A DNA stretch of 40,847 nucleotides from Phycisphaera sp. (GCA_023300125.1 JALZVY010000101.1:1-40847), one strand, 5' to 3'; positions 24,605-33,009 are shown, counted from the first letter of the stretch. Translations and numbers: made by a program. Notes: generated by a model not told the origin, from the sequence alone.

Positions 24605-25795
24605 TCACGCCACCGCGCGGCGGGAGGGCGCGGACGGGCTGCCCACAACGCCCAACCGCAAACCACGCTCCACCCGCTCGGTGAGCGCGGCCAAATCGGT
24701 CAACACCCGCAAATTCAGGTCTTGTAGCCGATCGATCAGCCCCGTTTCCAACGGGTCGCTCTCGCTGCTCATCTCCTCGACGCGGCGGCTGTCCAGCACG
24801 TAAAGCCCATCGCCGAGCGGGTCACTCCCAGCCGCGGCGGTCGTCTGGTTTGGCACGGTCACCGGCGTTGAAGACGCACCGGGATCGGGGTAAACCAACA
24901 TCCCCGCTTTCTCATCGAGTTCAGAAATCGCTCCGCGCAGCCGCTCTTCTTCCCAGCGCAGCAGCCGGCTCATCTCGGGGCGGCCTGAGATATGCGAGCC
25001 CAAGCGTGTCAGTGTCTGAAGCCGTTCACGGCGTCGGTGCAAGATTTCAATCCGCGCCGCCACGGCCGCCAACTCGGTCGACACCTTCGCCAACCGAATG
25101 GCCCGCGGCCGCAAGGCGGGCGCCTCGGGAACCGCCTGGCGGATGGTCGGCGACGCCAGCAGCGCCAGCGCCGCATCCACGCGGCGCACCAGCGGCCCTT
25201 CAAACACGCGGGCCGACGCACGCCGCGCCTCCAAGATTTTCTGTGGTACCAACTCCAGCGCACGGTGCAGCGACACCGTCGTGACCTCGGCGGCTTCAAA
25301 CAGTCGGCCCTGCTCATCCGGAAACGTTCGGGCCAAGTCGTGCAACACCCACGCCCGCAGCCCCAACGCGCGCATGTGATCGGCGCTGGCCCACGCATTC
25401 GTGGCGGCGTTCAAGCCCTGAGCTTGCAAGTCGCGTGCGCCGCGCAACACGCACAACGTGGCCTGCGGGTTATCCGCGGCAAACACAGGCGAAAGCTTCA
25501 AAGTCGGCACCCACCCCTGCCCCGAAGACAATCCCATCAGCGCACGCACTTGAGCGGTCGGAGCCAAGCCCCACGCCGAACGTGCGGGGCCAGGGCAGGT
25601 GGTCCCGCACCCCTGACTTTCGTCGGCCTGGTCAGCACCCGACCCTGCGGAAAACGCACCCATGATCCGCGCACACAGCCCCCCCGACCGATGAGATTTT
25701 CCACGCTTGTTCCCACCGGAACCCTCAAAAACACGAGCCACCACTTCATCCAGGCTGATGGGCGTATCACGCTCGGTCGCGGGCTGAGAAGGCAT
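24605..25795 (-). CDS. Protein of unknown function
   Basis: I do not recognise this 396-residue product. Residues 1-35 contain DTPISLDEVVARVFEGSGG. A middle region has GWVPTLKLSPVFAADNPQ and is rich in Ala and Leu, apparently helical. A probable coiled coil lies around KVSTELAAVAARIEILHRRR and continues with ERLQTLTRLGS. The C-terminal part contains LLRWEEERLRGAISELDEKA, then a Pro/Thr-rich linker, and ends with a helical LIDRLQDLNLRVLTDLAALT. There is no signal peptide or membrane segment. ATG at 25793-25795 is used, but GTG at 25858 in the same frame is also possible and neither has a strong Shine-Dalgarno site. It is not clearly linked to its neighbours. It could be a scaffold or regulatory protein; this is only a guess from its helical character. 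Confidence 0.6.
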   Translation of the reverse strand: MPSQPATERDTPISLDEVVARVFEGSGGNKRGKSHRSGGLCARIMGAFSAGSGADQADESQGCGTTCPGPARSAWGLAPTAQVRALMGLSSGQGWVPTLKLSPVFAADNPQATLCVLRGARDLQAQGLNAATNAWASADHMRALGLRAWVLHDLARTFPDEQGRLFEAAEVTTVSLHRALELVPQKILEARRASARVFEGPLVRRVDAALALLASPTIRQAVPEAPALRPRAIRLAKVSTELAAVAARIEILHRRRERLQTLTRLGSHISGRPEMSRLLRWEEERLRGAISELDEKAGMLVYPDPGASSTPVTVPNQTTAAAGSDPLGDGLYVLDSRRVEEMSSESDPLETGLIDRLQDLNLRVLTDLAALTERVERGLRLGVVGSPSAPSRRAVA

Positions 25796-26182
25796 GAGAT
25801 CAAAGCTTTCGGTTCGCGTGAAAGCGCGTATCCCGCGCCGGCAGGACGCCCCGCGCACTCGTGCCGGACGCCATGCCGGCGGTATCGACCCCAGAACTCC
25901 TCAAAATCAGCCTCAGGGCATCCCTTGCATACCTATGCCCCCCCATCCGTCCCACACAACCCCAACACCCCGCACCACCCGCGCCGACGCGGGGCTCTTT
26001 CGCGGGTTCTCCCTAGCCGTCATGCACCGGTCTCACCACGTTCACAGGCTTGGGACTCCGGCCTGCGTCACGACCCCAGCACCCAAGCATGACTCAAGGG
26101 GCAAGGATCCGGTCCGGTACTGCACGAAAAAACGTGAGGCAGATCCAAGCCGAAGACGCCGCGGATTGGCATCCTCTCGGGC
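25796..26182. other. Noncoding region of 387 bp with several inverted repeats
   Basis: No supported gene is present. Palindromes include GGGCAT/ATGCCC near 25918-25942, CCCGCG/CGCGGG near 25978-25998 with a second GCGGG copy giving alternative pairings, and CACG/CGTG around a run of six A (plus strand) near 26124-26137. On the minus strand these would lie in the 5' region of the unknown gene at 24605-25795. A weak promoter TTGTGT-18-TAGGTA is possible near 25930-25960, minus strand. I could not match a known riboswitch. Confidence 0.35.
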
Positions 26183-27001
26183 TTACGGCCACCGGCGGAG
26201 CCGCTGACGCAACGGGAGGTACACCGAGACGGTCACAACGGTTCCGATCAAAATCGCAAAAGCGAAAGACATGCGCATTACCAAGGCGACGTAAAACATC
26301 AAGCCTCGGTTGGTGAATCCCCGCCCCTCATCCACTCCCACCAACAGCACGGCGTATTCCACGGCCCCGCAGATGCAGCCCGCGGCCACCAAATGAGAGC
26401 ACCAAAACGCACGTTTACCTGCAGCCTCCAAAGCCATTCCAGCCAACGATGCGCGGATGCGTCCGCACGCCCGCAGAATGGCTATCCCGCACAATAAAAA
26501 AATGGAAACCCACAGCGCGAACCACACCACGCGAGGCAACTCGGATCCCACCAGCCCCCCCCAAGACACCGCAGTTCCAAAGGCAGCCCAGCCGACGATC
26601 CGCGAAGACCTTGCCTTCGATTCGTCCGGTCCACGCAGGCTCCGGCCCGTCCGCCGGGTCGCGGCATCTAGGCCAAAGGCCAGCAAACCGATGGGTACGA
26701 CCGAGTCAAAGATCGCTAGCGCGACGCGTGCCTCCGACGGCCAATGAGCCGTCCACATCACCACATTCATCACGTAGGCCAAGGGGCCAAGCACCGCCGC
26801 GGCGCCTGCCCAGATCAAAACGTACACCCCACGTTGAAAACGTCGGGCGTCGGACCGATTTCGTGGGTCCACCACAAATCGCCTCAACGACGCCGAGGCC
26901 GCGGCCCCGCAACCGGGACACGCGTCATCCATCAAGACGCCGCGCAAACCACCTCCACAGCCCACACATTCCACCGGCTGCAGGATGACATCGCCACTCA
27001 C
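26183..27001 (-). CDS. Zinc-ribbon membrane protein, function unknown
   Basis: The 272-residue product starts with a four-cysteine zinc ribbon (CVGCGG, then CPGCGA about 20 residues later). About six hydrophobic segments follow, for example VYVLIWAGAAAVLGPLAYVM, VVWFALWVSIFLLCGIAILR and SFAFAILIGTVVTVSVYLPL. GTG at 26999-27001 overlaps the TGA stop of the upstream metX-metW gene (26998-27000) by two bases, which points to translational coupling. Proteins with a cytosolic zinc ribbon and membrane bundle are frequent in Planctomycetota and mostly uncharacterised. A similar layout is encoded at 36949-37623. There is no hint that it acts in methionine synthesis apart from the coupling. Confidence 0.7.
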   Translation of the reverse strand: MSGDVILQPVECVGCGGGLRGVLMDDACPGCGAAASASLRRFVVDPRNRSDARRFQRGVYVLIWAGAAAVLGPLAYVMNVVMWTAHWPSEARVALAIFDSVVPIGLLAFGLDAATRRTGRSLRGPDESKARSSRIVGWAAFGTAVSWGGLVGSELPRVVWFALWVSIFLLCGIAILRACGRIRASLAGMALEAAGKRAFWCSHLVAAGCICGAVEYAVLLVGVDEGRGFTNRGLMFYVALVMRMSFAFAILIGTVVTVSVYLPLRQRLRRWP

Positions 27002-28800
27002 CGGGACACCACCACCACCGCCATGTCCGCGTTCAAGTTCGGATCGTCTGCGGCGTCGATCCGCTGGCCCGAGGCCGAGTCCAAATACACCGCTTCGTGC
27101 AGCGCTGCCCCGCGTTCATCAATGAGCGAGAGCACGTCCACGATGCTGGGGAACCGGCGGTTGGGCGTGCTGTGCCAGGGGTGGTCGTAGGCCCCGCCGG
27201 CACCTTCAGAGCGCGGCGAGCGGCCGTTCTTGGCGTAATCGTCGCGCAGCGTCTTGTGGGCAAAGTTGGCAAAGCCGATGACCACCCGGCGGCCGACACG
27301 CAGCATCTCGTCAAACAGGTGGACCAACTCGTCGACCGACTGCAAGGTCGCGCTAAGTACCACCGTGTCGAACTGCCCGTCGGCAAAAGCCGGCAGGCCC
27401 CGGTTCAGGTCGTAGTCGATCACATCCAGCCCGCGGGCGGCGGCGGCGATGATTTTGGGCTGGGCCACCTCCACCCCCACCAGCCGCGTGTGGCCGCGGC
27501 GGCGCAGTTCGGCCAGCAGACGTCCGCTGCCGCAGCCCAGGTCCAGCACGCTTTCCCCCGGGCGGATCAGCTCCAACACCGGCGCGTCGGTGGGGCGAAG
27601 GCGCGGGGCATCGCGCGTCACCCGGCCCAGCTTCGCAGCGATCAGCGGGCCATACTGCGCGATTTCATCTTCCAACAAAAACGCGTCGTGCCCTCCGGGG
27701 CTGGTGATCTCGGCGTAGGTCACCGGGTGGTCTAGGTGCGCCAGCGCGTTCACCAAGTCGCGCGACTGCTGCGGGGGAAACAACCAGTCGCTGCTGAAAC
27801 TCACGACCACGAAGCTTTTAACACCACTTTCCGCGCCTTGGGCACCGTCTCCACGGGCAGCGTGCAGCGCATCGGCCAACGCCGCGCGGTCGCGGCCCAG
27901 GTCAAAGCGGTCCATCGCCAAGGTGATCGCCACATAACTGTTGGCGTCAAAACGTTGGGTGAACTTATCGCCCTGGTGAGCGAGATAGCTCCCCACGCTA
28001 AACCGCTTCTCAAACCCGGTGACCACGTCACGCGGGGCGTTGCGATCCACGTCAAATTTTTTATCCATCCCCTCGCTGCTGAGGTAGGTGATGTGCCCAA
28101 GCATCCGCGCGATGGCCAGGCCCGTGTCGGGCTGGGCCCCCTTGGGATAGTCGTAATACTGCCCGCCGTGAAACTGCGGGTCGGTCTGTATCGCGTTGCG
28201 GCCGATCACATCGAAGGCCAACGCCTGGCTGGTCAGCCGCGGACTGGTGGCCAGCGCCACGCAGTGCTCGACACAACGCGGGTGCGTGGTGGCCCAGGCC
28301 AACGCCTGGTGGCCGCCCAGCGATCCGCCCACCACCGCACGCCAGCGGGCGATGCCCAAGCGGTCCATCAGCCGCTTCTGCAGCGTCACCATGTCGGCGA
28401 TCGTGATCGCCGGAAAGCCCGCCCCCCACGGGCGGCCGGTGGCCGGGTCGGTGCTGCCCGGGCCGGTGCTGCCGCGGCAACCGCCCAGCACGTTGCTGCA
28501 CACCACAAAGAAACGGTCGGTGTCGATCGCCTTGCCCGGGCCAATCAGCGCGTCCCACCAACCCGGCTCGTCGGCACCGTCGTGCCGCGCGGCGTGGGCA
28601 TCGCCGCTAAGCGCGTGGCACACCAACACCGCGTTACCCGCATCCGGGTCCAGGGTGCCCCAGGTCTCGTAGCCACAGGTGACCGCCGGCAGCACCCCGC
28701 CCAGGGCCAGTTGCAGCGGCGGGTCAAACTCCGCGGTCTGCGTGTGCGTCGACACCGCGCCAAGGTGCAGGGGGTCAGAACCAGCGGAAGCGTCAGGCAT
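26998..28800 (-). CDS. metXW: Fused homoserine O-acyltransferase MetX and methyltransferase-like MetW
   Basis: The 600-residue product joins two normally separate proteins. Residues 1-395 are MetX, an alpha/beta-hydrolase enzyme that acylates homoserine for methionine synthesis: CGYETWGTL, VVCSNVLGGCRGSTGPGS, GGSLGGHQAL with the nucleophile Ser160, SSDWLFPPQQS with the Asp, and SPGGHDAFLLE with the His. Residues about 406-600 are MetW-like: SVLDLGCGSGRLLAEL, LVGVEV, then VIDYDLNRGLPAF and FANFAHKTL. MetW often sits beside MetX and affects its activity in Proteobacteria. ATG at 28798-28800 is used; the frame opens 30 codons further but a TACAAT box lies nine bases upstream of this ATG. The acyl donor (acetyl- or succinyl-CoA) is not decided from sequence. 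The gene is divergent from the DUF393 gene. Confidence 0.9.
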   Translation of the reverse strand: MPDASAGSDPLHLGAVSTHTQTAEFDPPLQLALGGVLPAVTCGYETWGTLDPDAGNAVLVCHALSGDAHAARHDGADEPGWWDALIGPGKAIDTDRFFVVCSNVLGGCRGSTGPGSTDPATGRPWGAGFPAITIADMVTLQKRLMDRLGIARWRAVVGGSLGGHQALAWATTHPRCVEHCVALATSPRLTSQALAFDVIGRNAIQTDPQFHGGQYYDYPKGAQPDTGLAIARMLGHITYLSSEGMDKKFDVDRNAPRDVVTGFEKRFSVGSYLAHQGDKFTQRFDANSYVAITLAMDRFDLGRDRAALADALHAARGDGAQGAESGVKSFVVVSFSSDWLFPPQQSRDLVNALAHLDHPVTYAEITSPGGHDAFLLEDEIAQYGPLIAAKLGRVTRDAPRLRPTDAPVLELIRPGESVLDLGCGSGRLLAELRRRGHTRLVGVEVAQPKIIAAAARGLDVIDYDLNRGLPAFADGQFDTVVLSATLQSVDELVHLFDEMLRVGRRVVIGFANFAHKTLRDDYAKNGRSPRSEGAGGAYDHPWHSTPNRRFPSIVDVLSLIDERGAALHEAVYLDSASGQRIDAADDPNLNADMAVVVVSR

Positions 28801-28809
28801 GCGTGACCA

Positions 28810-28815
28810 ATTGTA
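28810..28815 (-). promoter_or_regulatory. TACAAT box next to the metX-metW start (candidate -10)
   Basis: On the minus strand TACAAT ends nine bases before the ATG of the fusion gene, with TGGTCACGC between. A start of transcription would fall one or two bases from the ATG. There is no Shine-Dalgarno site. Confidence 0.45.
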
Positions 28816-28870
28816 GAGCGGCCACGCCGCGGGGCACGCTATCCTCAGCCCGGCCTTGCAGCCACAGCCC

Positions 28871-29281
28871 ATGCCTGATCCTGAAACCATCTATTACGAC
28901 GGCCAATGCGGGCTGTGCCACCGCGGGGTGGTGTTTGTGGTGCGCCGCGACCGCGACGGGACAAAGTTCGCCTTCGCCCCCCTCGGGGGCGAATACTTCG
29001 CCTCCACGGTCACCGACGCCGAGCAAGCCGGCCTGCCCGACTCGATGCTGGTCCGCGGCGCCAACGGCGTGCTGCTCCAAAAGTCAGCGGCCGCGCTTTA
29101 CGTCTTGCGACGCCTTGGCGGGGTGTGGTGGATCCCCGGTGCCCTGGGCTGGCTGGTGCCCAAGCCGCTGCGCGATCTGGGCTACGGCGCGGTAGCCGCG
29201 GTGCGGCACCGGCTTTTCAAAAAACCCAGCGACACCTGCCCACAGATGCCCCCCGAGCTTCGATCGCGTTTCCGGCGGTGA
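28871..29281 (+). CDS. DUF393 / DCC-type thiol oxidoreductase-like protein
   Basis: The 136-residue product has the family signature YYDGQCGLCHRG (Cys13 and Cys16 in a CxxC) at the N-terminus. It continues with FAFAPLGGE and SMLVRGANGVLLQKSAAAL, and a hydrophobic GGVWWIPGALGWLVPKPLRD, which are typical of DUF393 proteins. The family is proposed to be thiol-disulfide active, based on the CxxC. ATG at 28871 is used; a TTG at 28856 is also in frame. TATCCT at 28840-28845 is a possible -10 box. It is divergent from metX-metW and 63 bp upstream of tyrS. Confidence 0.85.
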   Translation: MPDPETIYYDGQCGLCHRGVVFVVRRDRDGTKFAFAPLGGEYFASTVTDAEQAGLPDSMLVRGANGVLLQKSAAALYVLRRLGGVWWIPGALGWLVPKPLRDLGYGAVAAVRHRLFKKPSDTCPQMPPELRSRFRR

Positions 29282-29305
29282 ACCCAAAACCGACCCCACC
29301 GAACG

Positions 29306-29337
29306 TTGACATTTGGTACCCGGGCCACCGTTACAAT
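29306..29337 (+). promoter_or_regulatory. Promoter at the tyrS start codon
   Basis: TACAAT (29332-29337) ends seven bases before the ATG at 29345. TTGACA (29306-29311) lies upstream, but the 20-base spacer is longer than normal. The predicted mRNA would begin at or next to the ATG. The gap has no T-box features. Confidence 0.5.
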
Positions 29338-29344
29338 CCCCCGC

Positions 29345-30616
29345 ATGAACACCCCCGGCACCACGCCCCCCACGCCCAACTACTACGACGTCATGCACGA
29401 ACGCGGCCTGGTGGCCCAGTGCACCGACGAGAACATCCGCCAGCGCTTGTCCAAGCCCACCACCCTTTACTGCGGCTTTGACCCCACCGCCGACTCGCTG
29501 CACGTGGGCAGCCTGGTGCCGATCATGGGCTTGGCCCACGCCCAGCGCTGCGGCCACACGCCCCTGGTGCTGGTGGGCGGCGCGACCGGATTGGTGGGCG
29601 ACCCTTCGGGCAAGACCGAGTCGCGGCAGATGCTCACCGCCGAGGTCATCGGCCACAACGTGGCCTGCCAGGCCGCGCAGATCGGCCGCATCGTCACGAT
29701 CGGCACTAACGCCACCGACGCCAAAGTCGTCAACAACCTCGACTGGATCGCCCCGCTGACCTGGATCGAAGTGCTGCGCGACATCGGCTCGAAGATGTCG
29801 GTCAACCGCATGGTCTCGATGGAAAGCGTCAAGCAACGGATGTCCGGCGAAGGCGAAGGCATCAGCTACCTGGAGTTCAGCTACATGCTGCTGCAGGCCT
29901 ACGACTTCGCCCACCTGTTCAAGACCCAGGGCTGCACGCTTCAGATCGGCGGCCAAGACCAGTGGGGCAACATCGTCATGGGCATCGAGCTGGGGCGCAA
30001 GCTGCACGACGCCGACCTGGCGGGCCTGACCTTCCCGCTGATCACCAAAAGCGACGGTGGCAAGTTCGGCAAAAGCGAAAGCGGCGCGGTGTGGCTCGAC
30101 GCCCAGCGCACGCCCCCGTTCGAGTTCTTCCAGTTTTGGCGCAACGTGCCCGACGCCGACGTGGGCCGCTACCTGGGCTACTTCACCTTCTTGCCCATGG
30201 ACGAAGTCAAGACCCTGGCCGCGGCCCAAGGCAACGCCATCAACCAAAGCAAGATCCGCCTGGCCTACGAAGTGACCAAGCTGATCCACGGCGAAGACCA
30301 AGCGTCCAAGGCCCGCGACGCCGCCGCAGGCGCCTTCAGCGCCGCGGCCAACGTCACCGGCGACGCCATCCCACACGCGGACCTGCCCCGAAATGACCTG
30401 GACGCGGGCGTGCCCGTGCTTGGGCTGCTCGTGCAAGCAGGCTTGGCAAAAAGCAACGGCGAAGCACGGCGCCTGATCGCCGGCGGGGGCGTGCGGCTGC
30501 ACGAGACCAAGGTGACCGCGGTCGACGCCACCGCCGGGGCCGACGACGCCCCAGACGGCTACCTGCTGCTGCGTGCGGGCAAGAAACGGATGTTCCGCTT
30601 CGACATCGCAGACTGA
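29345..30616 (+). CDS. tyrS: Tyrosyl-tRNA synthetase
   Basis: TyrRS attaches tyrosine to tRNA-Tyr. The 423-residue product has the class I catalytic core with TLYCGFDPTADSLHVGSLVP (HVGS at 53-56 as the HIGH motif) and GATGLVGDPSGKTESR. It also has SYMLLQAYDFAHLF, QIGGQDQWGNIVMGIELGRK, and KFGKSES (residues 240-246) as the KMSKS loop. A C-terminal S4-like RNA-binding domain covers about residues 355-420 (VPVLGLLVQAGLAKSNGEAR, then a GVRLHE segment). The length is normal for the bacterial TyrS type. The frame opens 13 codons upstream, but ATG at 29345 fits the family and follows the TACAAT box. No Shine-Dalgarno site is present. Confidence 0.96.
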   Translation: MNTPGTTPPTPNYYDVMHERGLVAQCTDENIRQRLSKPTTLYCGFDPTADSLHVGSLVPIMGLAHAQRCGHTPLVLVGGATGLVGDPSGKTESRQMLTAEVIGHNVACQAAQIGRIVTIGTNATDAKVVNNLDWIAPLTWIEVLRDIGSKMSVNRMVSMESVKQRMSGEGEGISYLEFSYMLLQAYDFAHLFKTQGCTLQIGGQDQWGNIVMGIELGRKLHDADLAGLTFPLITKSDGGKFGKSESGAVWLDAQRTPPFEFFQFWRNVPDADVGRYLGYFTFLPMDEVKTLAAAQGNAINQSKIRLAYEVTKLIHGEDQASKARDAAAGAFSAAANVTGDAIPHADLPRNDLDAGVPVLGLLVQAGLAKSNGEARRLIAGGGVRLHETKVTAVDATAGADDAPDGYLLLRAGKKRMFRFDIAD

Positions 30617-30663
30617 CCCACGTTCCGAGAATCTTCACCTGCGCGCGCAAAAGCCTGCCATCA

Positions 30664-30692
30664 TTGACCGGGCCTGGCGCCAGGGGTACTTT
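30664..30692 (+). promoter_or_regulatory. Sigma-70-type promoter of the DUF502 gene
   Basis: TTGACC (30664-30669) and TACTTT (30687-30692) are separated by 17 bases. Transcription would start near 30699 and give a leader of about 90 nt with no further recognisable element. Confidence 0.6.
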
Positions 30693-30788
30693 TGGGGGTA
30701 ACGACGCTGGCCTGCTTTCCTCCCTTTTCCGCGTCTGCCTTTTTTCGCTGAACTGCAACGCCCCCTCCGACCGGACCCCCACGCCCGC

Positions 30789-31814
30789 ATGGAAGCCACG
30801 CGCCCGCCCCACCCACCGACCGAACCCTCCCCCACGCCCACCCCGGGCCGTGGTTCGAACTTCAGTAGCGACTTTCGCACCTTCTTCCTCCGCGGGCTGG
30901 CCATCGTGCTGCCCACGGTGCTGACCATCTGGTTGCTGACCATCGCCTACGGCTTTGTTAACGACAACTTCGCGGGCCCGATCAACCAAGGCGTGCGCGA
31001 AGGCATCATCCGATTCAGCACTTGGCCCGCCCCGGTCGACGCTGACTACCTCGATACCTTCAGCACCCTGCCCGAGTCGCGCAAAGACGCCTGGACCCAA
31101 GAGCGCACCAAGCGGCAGAAGCAAGTCGGCATCGCGCCACAAATCTGGTCCGAGGCGATCGAACGCTCCGAACGCTTGAGCTGGATCCAGAACCAGTCGG
31201 ACCTGGTGCTGCGGGCCCGCCGCCACGCGCTGACCACCAAATGGAACTCGGTCACCCTGGGCAACTGGGCGGTGTTCAACCTCATCGGCATCGTGCTGGC
31301 GGTCATCCTGATTTACATCGCAGGCCTGCTGGTCACCAGCTTCATCGGCCGCCGCTTCTACCGCCTGGGCGAAAACCTCATCGCCCGCGTACCGCTGATC
31401 CGCAACGTCTACCCCGCGGTCAAACAAGTCACCGATTTTCTCTTTGGCGGCAGCGCCGAAGACAAGCTGGAATTCAACCGCGTGATCGCCGTGGAATACC
31501 CCCGCAAAGGCCTTTGGTCGGTGGGCATGGTCACCGGCGAAACCATGTCGCGGATCGAAGAAGCCGCCGGCGAACCCTGTCTCACCGTCTTCATCGCCAG
31601 CAGCCCCACTCCCTTCACCGGCTACGTGATCACCGTGCCCAAAAGCGACACCGTCGATCTGCCCATCACCGTCGAAGACGCACTGAAATTCGCGGTCTCA
31701 GGCGGCGTGGTCATCCCCGCCAACCAGGCCATCGGCCGCGGCGGCCCCATGCTGCCGGGCCTCGAACGCCGCGAGGCGCCACGGCCCGATCCCACCGCTG
31801 CCGCCAGCACCTGA
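30789..31814 (+). CDS. DUF502 family membrane protein with a long insertion
   Basis: The 341-residue product has the DUF502 layout. The first membrane segment (FFLRGLAIVLPTVLTIWLLT) is followed by a second (NLIGIVLAVILIYIAGLLVT), then RVPLIRNVYPAVKQVTDFLF, RVIAVEYPRKGLWSVGMVTG and VFIASSPTPFTGYVITVPKS. In typical members of about 200 residues the two membrane segments are close together. Here roughly 95 residues (about 65-160), charged and probably helical, lie between them. The C-terminus has an extra Pro/Arg tail. The function of the family is unknown. ATG at 30789 is used; there is no clear Shine-Dalgarno site. It lies 172 bp after tyrS and has its own promoter. Confidence 0.85.
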   Translation: MEATRPPHPPTEPSPTPTPGRGSNFSSDFRTFFLRGLAIVLPTVLTIWLLTIAYGFVNDNFAGPINQGVREGIIRFSTWPAPVDADYLDTFSTLPESRKDAWTQERTKRQKQVGIAPQIWSEAIERSERLSWIQNQSDLVLRARRHALTTKWNSVTLGNWAVFNLIGIVLAVILIYIAGLLVTSFIGRRFYRLGENLIARVPLIRNVYPAVKQVTDFLFGGSAEDKLEFNRVIAVEYPRKGLWSVGMVTGETMSRIEEAAGEPCLTVFIASSPTPFTGYVITVPKSDTVDLPITVEDALKFAVSGGVVIPANQAIGRGGPMLPGLERREAPRPDPTAAAST

Positions 31815-32019
31815 ACCCACACGCCCCGACGGGCGTATCAATCCCACGGCCCTTAGAGCCTTGCTCCAACGACGTATCGAAAGCCCCGCCCCACGACCCT
31901 GAATCTCGCTTTCCCACCCCATCCCGACTTTCAGCGTGCCCACCCGGCTTCGGCCCGGCCGCACGCCCCCGACGTGTCCGAGTGTTTCGTGCCCCTTCCC
32001 CCCTTTTGGAGAGCAACGT

Positions 32020-32322
32020 ATGAACATCACCGTCACAGGCCGCCAGTTCGAGGTCACCGATCCCATCCGGGCCTACGCCCGAGAGAAAGCGGCCAAGCTT
32101 GAACACTTCTTCGCACGAACCACTGCGGTGGAAGTCGTCATCGGGCCCCGCGGCGGGCACATCCACGACGTGGAACTCATCGCCCATGTCGAAGGCCACG
32201 AGCACTTTGTCGCCCACAGCCGTGACGACGACGTCTACGCCGCCATCGACATGACCGAACACAAACTCGGCAAACGGCTACGCCGCTACAAAGACCGTCT
32301 GCTGCGGTCCCAGCGCAGCTGA
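32020..32322 (+). CDS. hpf: Ribosome hibernation promoting factor, short form
   Basis: HPF binds the 30S decoding region and inactivates ribosomes in stationary phase. The 100-residue product begins MNITVTGRQFEVTDPIRAYA, continues with REKAAKLEHFFARTTAVEVV, and ends with VYAAIDMTEHKLGKRLRRYK. It lacks the C-terminal extension of long HPF, so it is the short type, which generally works with a partner such as RMF in other bacteria. ATG at 32020 has GGAGAG six bases upstream. The gene is followed by a very strong terminator (32357-32394) and then ptsN-ptsH, which recalls the rpoN-hpf-ptsN arrangement elsewhere. Confidence 0.93.
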   Translation: MNITVTGRQFEVTDPIRAYAREKAAKLEHFFARTTAVEVVIGPRGGHIHDVELIAHVEGHEHFVAHSRDDDVYAAIDMTEHKLGKRLRRYKDRLLRSQRS

Positions 32323-32356
32323 CCGCACCACCCCGCCCCTTTCACACCTCATTCTT

Positions 32357-32394
32357 ACCGCGGCCCCCCGCCCACGCGGGGGGCCGCGGTCGTT
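32357..32394 (+). terminator. Strong terminator-type hairpin after hpf
   Basis: A perfect 14-bp GC stem (32358-32371 with 32376-32389) with a CCAC loop, extended by an A-T pair, is followed by CGTTTG. It lies about 35 bp after the hpf stop. Some transcription may continue into ptsN, but that gene has its own promoter. Confidence 0.8.
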
Positions 32395-32455
32395 TGAAAC
32401 CCACCGCCCCACCCACTCCAACCCGCCCGCGATCCCCGCGGCGGGTCACAGGGGG

Positions 32456-32464
32456 TGGTATAAC
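32456..32464 (+). promoter_or_regulatory. Extended -10 promoter of ptsN-ptsH
   Basis: TGG followed by TATAAC (32459-32464) forms an extended -10 element; no -35 box is seen. Transcription would begin near 32471. The leader carries an 8-bp hairpin GCGAGGCC/GGCCTCGC (32473-32480 with 32484-32491) ahead of the GAGGTG ribosome site. Confidence 0.5.
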
Positions 32465-32535
32465 CCTTCATAGCGAGGCCGACGGCCTCGCCACCGTCCT
32501 GCACAGCCCATCCGCGGCCGAGGTGAAAACGTCCC

Positions 32536-33009
32536 ATGAAACTCCGTGATTTTGTTATCGATCAGGCCGTGCTTACCGAGCTGGCCGCCCCCAACCGCGA
32601 CGCCGCCCTCGAGGAAATGCTCGACGCCCTGATCGCCGCGGGTTCGGTCGATGCCAAGCTCCGCAGCGCCCTGCTGGACCTGCTGCTGGCCCGCGAAAAG
32701 AACGGATCCACCGGCTTTGGCAAAGGCGTCGCCGTGCCCCACGTCAAGCACCCCGACGTCAAAGAGATGTGCGCCGCGGTCGCCATCAGCGGCCCAGGGG
32801 TGGATTTCAACGCCTTGGACAAGCAGCCGGTCTATACCTTGTTCATGCTCGTATCCCCCGCCGACAAGCCCGACCAGCACCTGCAAGCCATGGAAGCCCT
32901 GTTTTCCAACCTGCAGAAAGACACCTTCCGCAACTTTTTGCGTCAAGCCAGCACCGTCTCCGCGGTCACCGACCTTCTCGACGAAGCCGACCGCGGCGAG
33001 TTGGGCTAA
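32536..33009 (+). CDS. ptsN: PTS IIA-like nitrogen-regulatory protein PtsN
   Basis: The 157-residue product is an EIIA(Fru/Ntr)-type PTS protein. The phosphoacceptor histidine is His69 in GFGKGVAVPHVKHP. Other family blocks are LLAREKNGSTGFG and VYTLFMLVSPADKPDQHLQA (with MEALFSNL after it). EIIA(Ntr) receives phosphate through EI(Ntr) and NPr and regulates nitrogen, potassium and envelope stress functions in Proteobacteria. GAGGTG lies before the ATG at 32536. It is followed by ptsH after 48 bp. No EI gene (ptsI/ptsP), rapZ or hprK is present in the window, so its phosphoryl donor is unknown. Confidence 0.9.
   Translation: MKLRDFVIDQAVLTELAAPNRDAALEEMLDALIAAGSVDAKLRSALLDLLLAREKNGSTGFGKGVAVPHVKHPDVKEMCAAVAISGPGVDFNALDKQPVYTLFMLVSPADKPDQHLQAMEALFSNLQKDTFRNFLRQASTVSAVTDLLDEADRGELG

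Noticed and set aside
25796-26182. A cobalamin, SAM or c-di-GMP riboswitch in the gap
   Set aside because: Some short motifs looked similar, but no conserved box set could be placed, and the downstream gene gives no supporting context.
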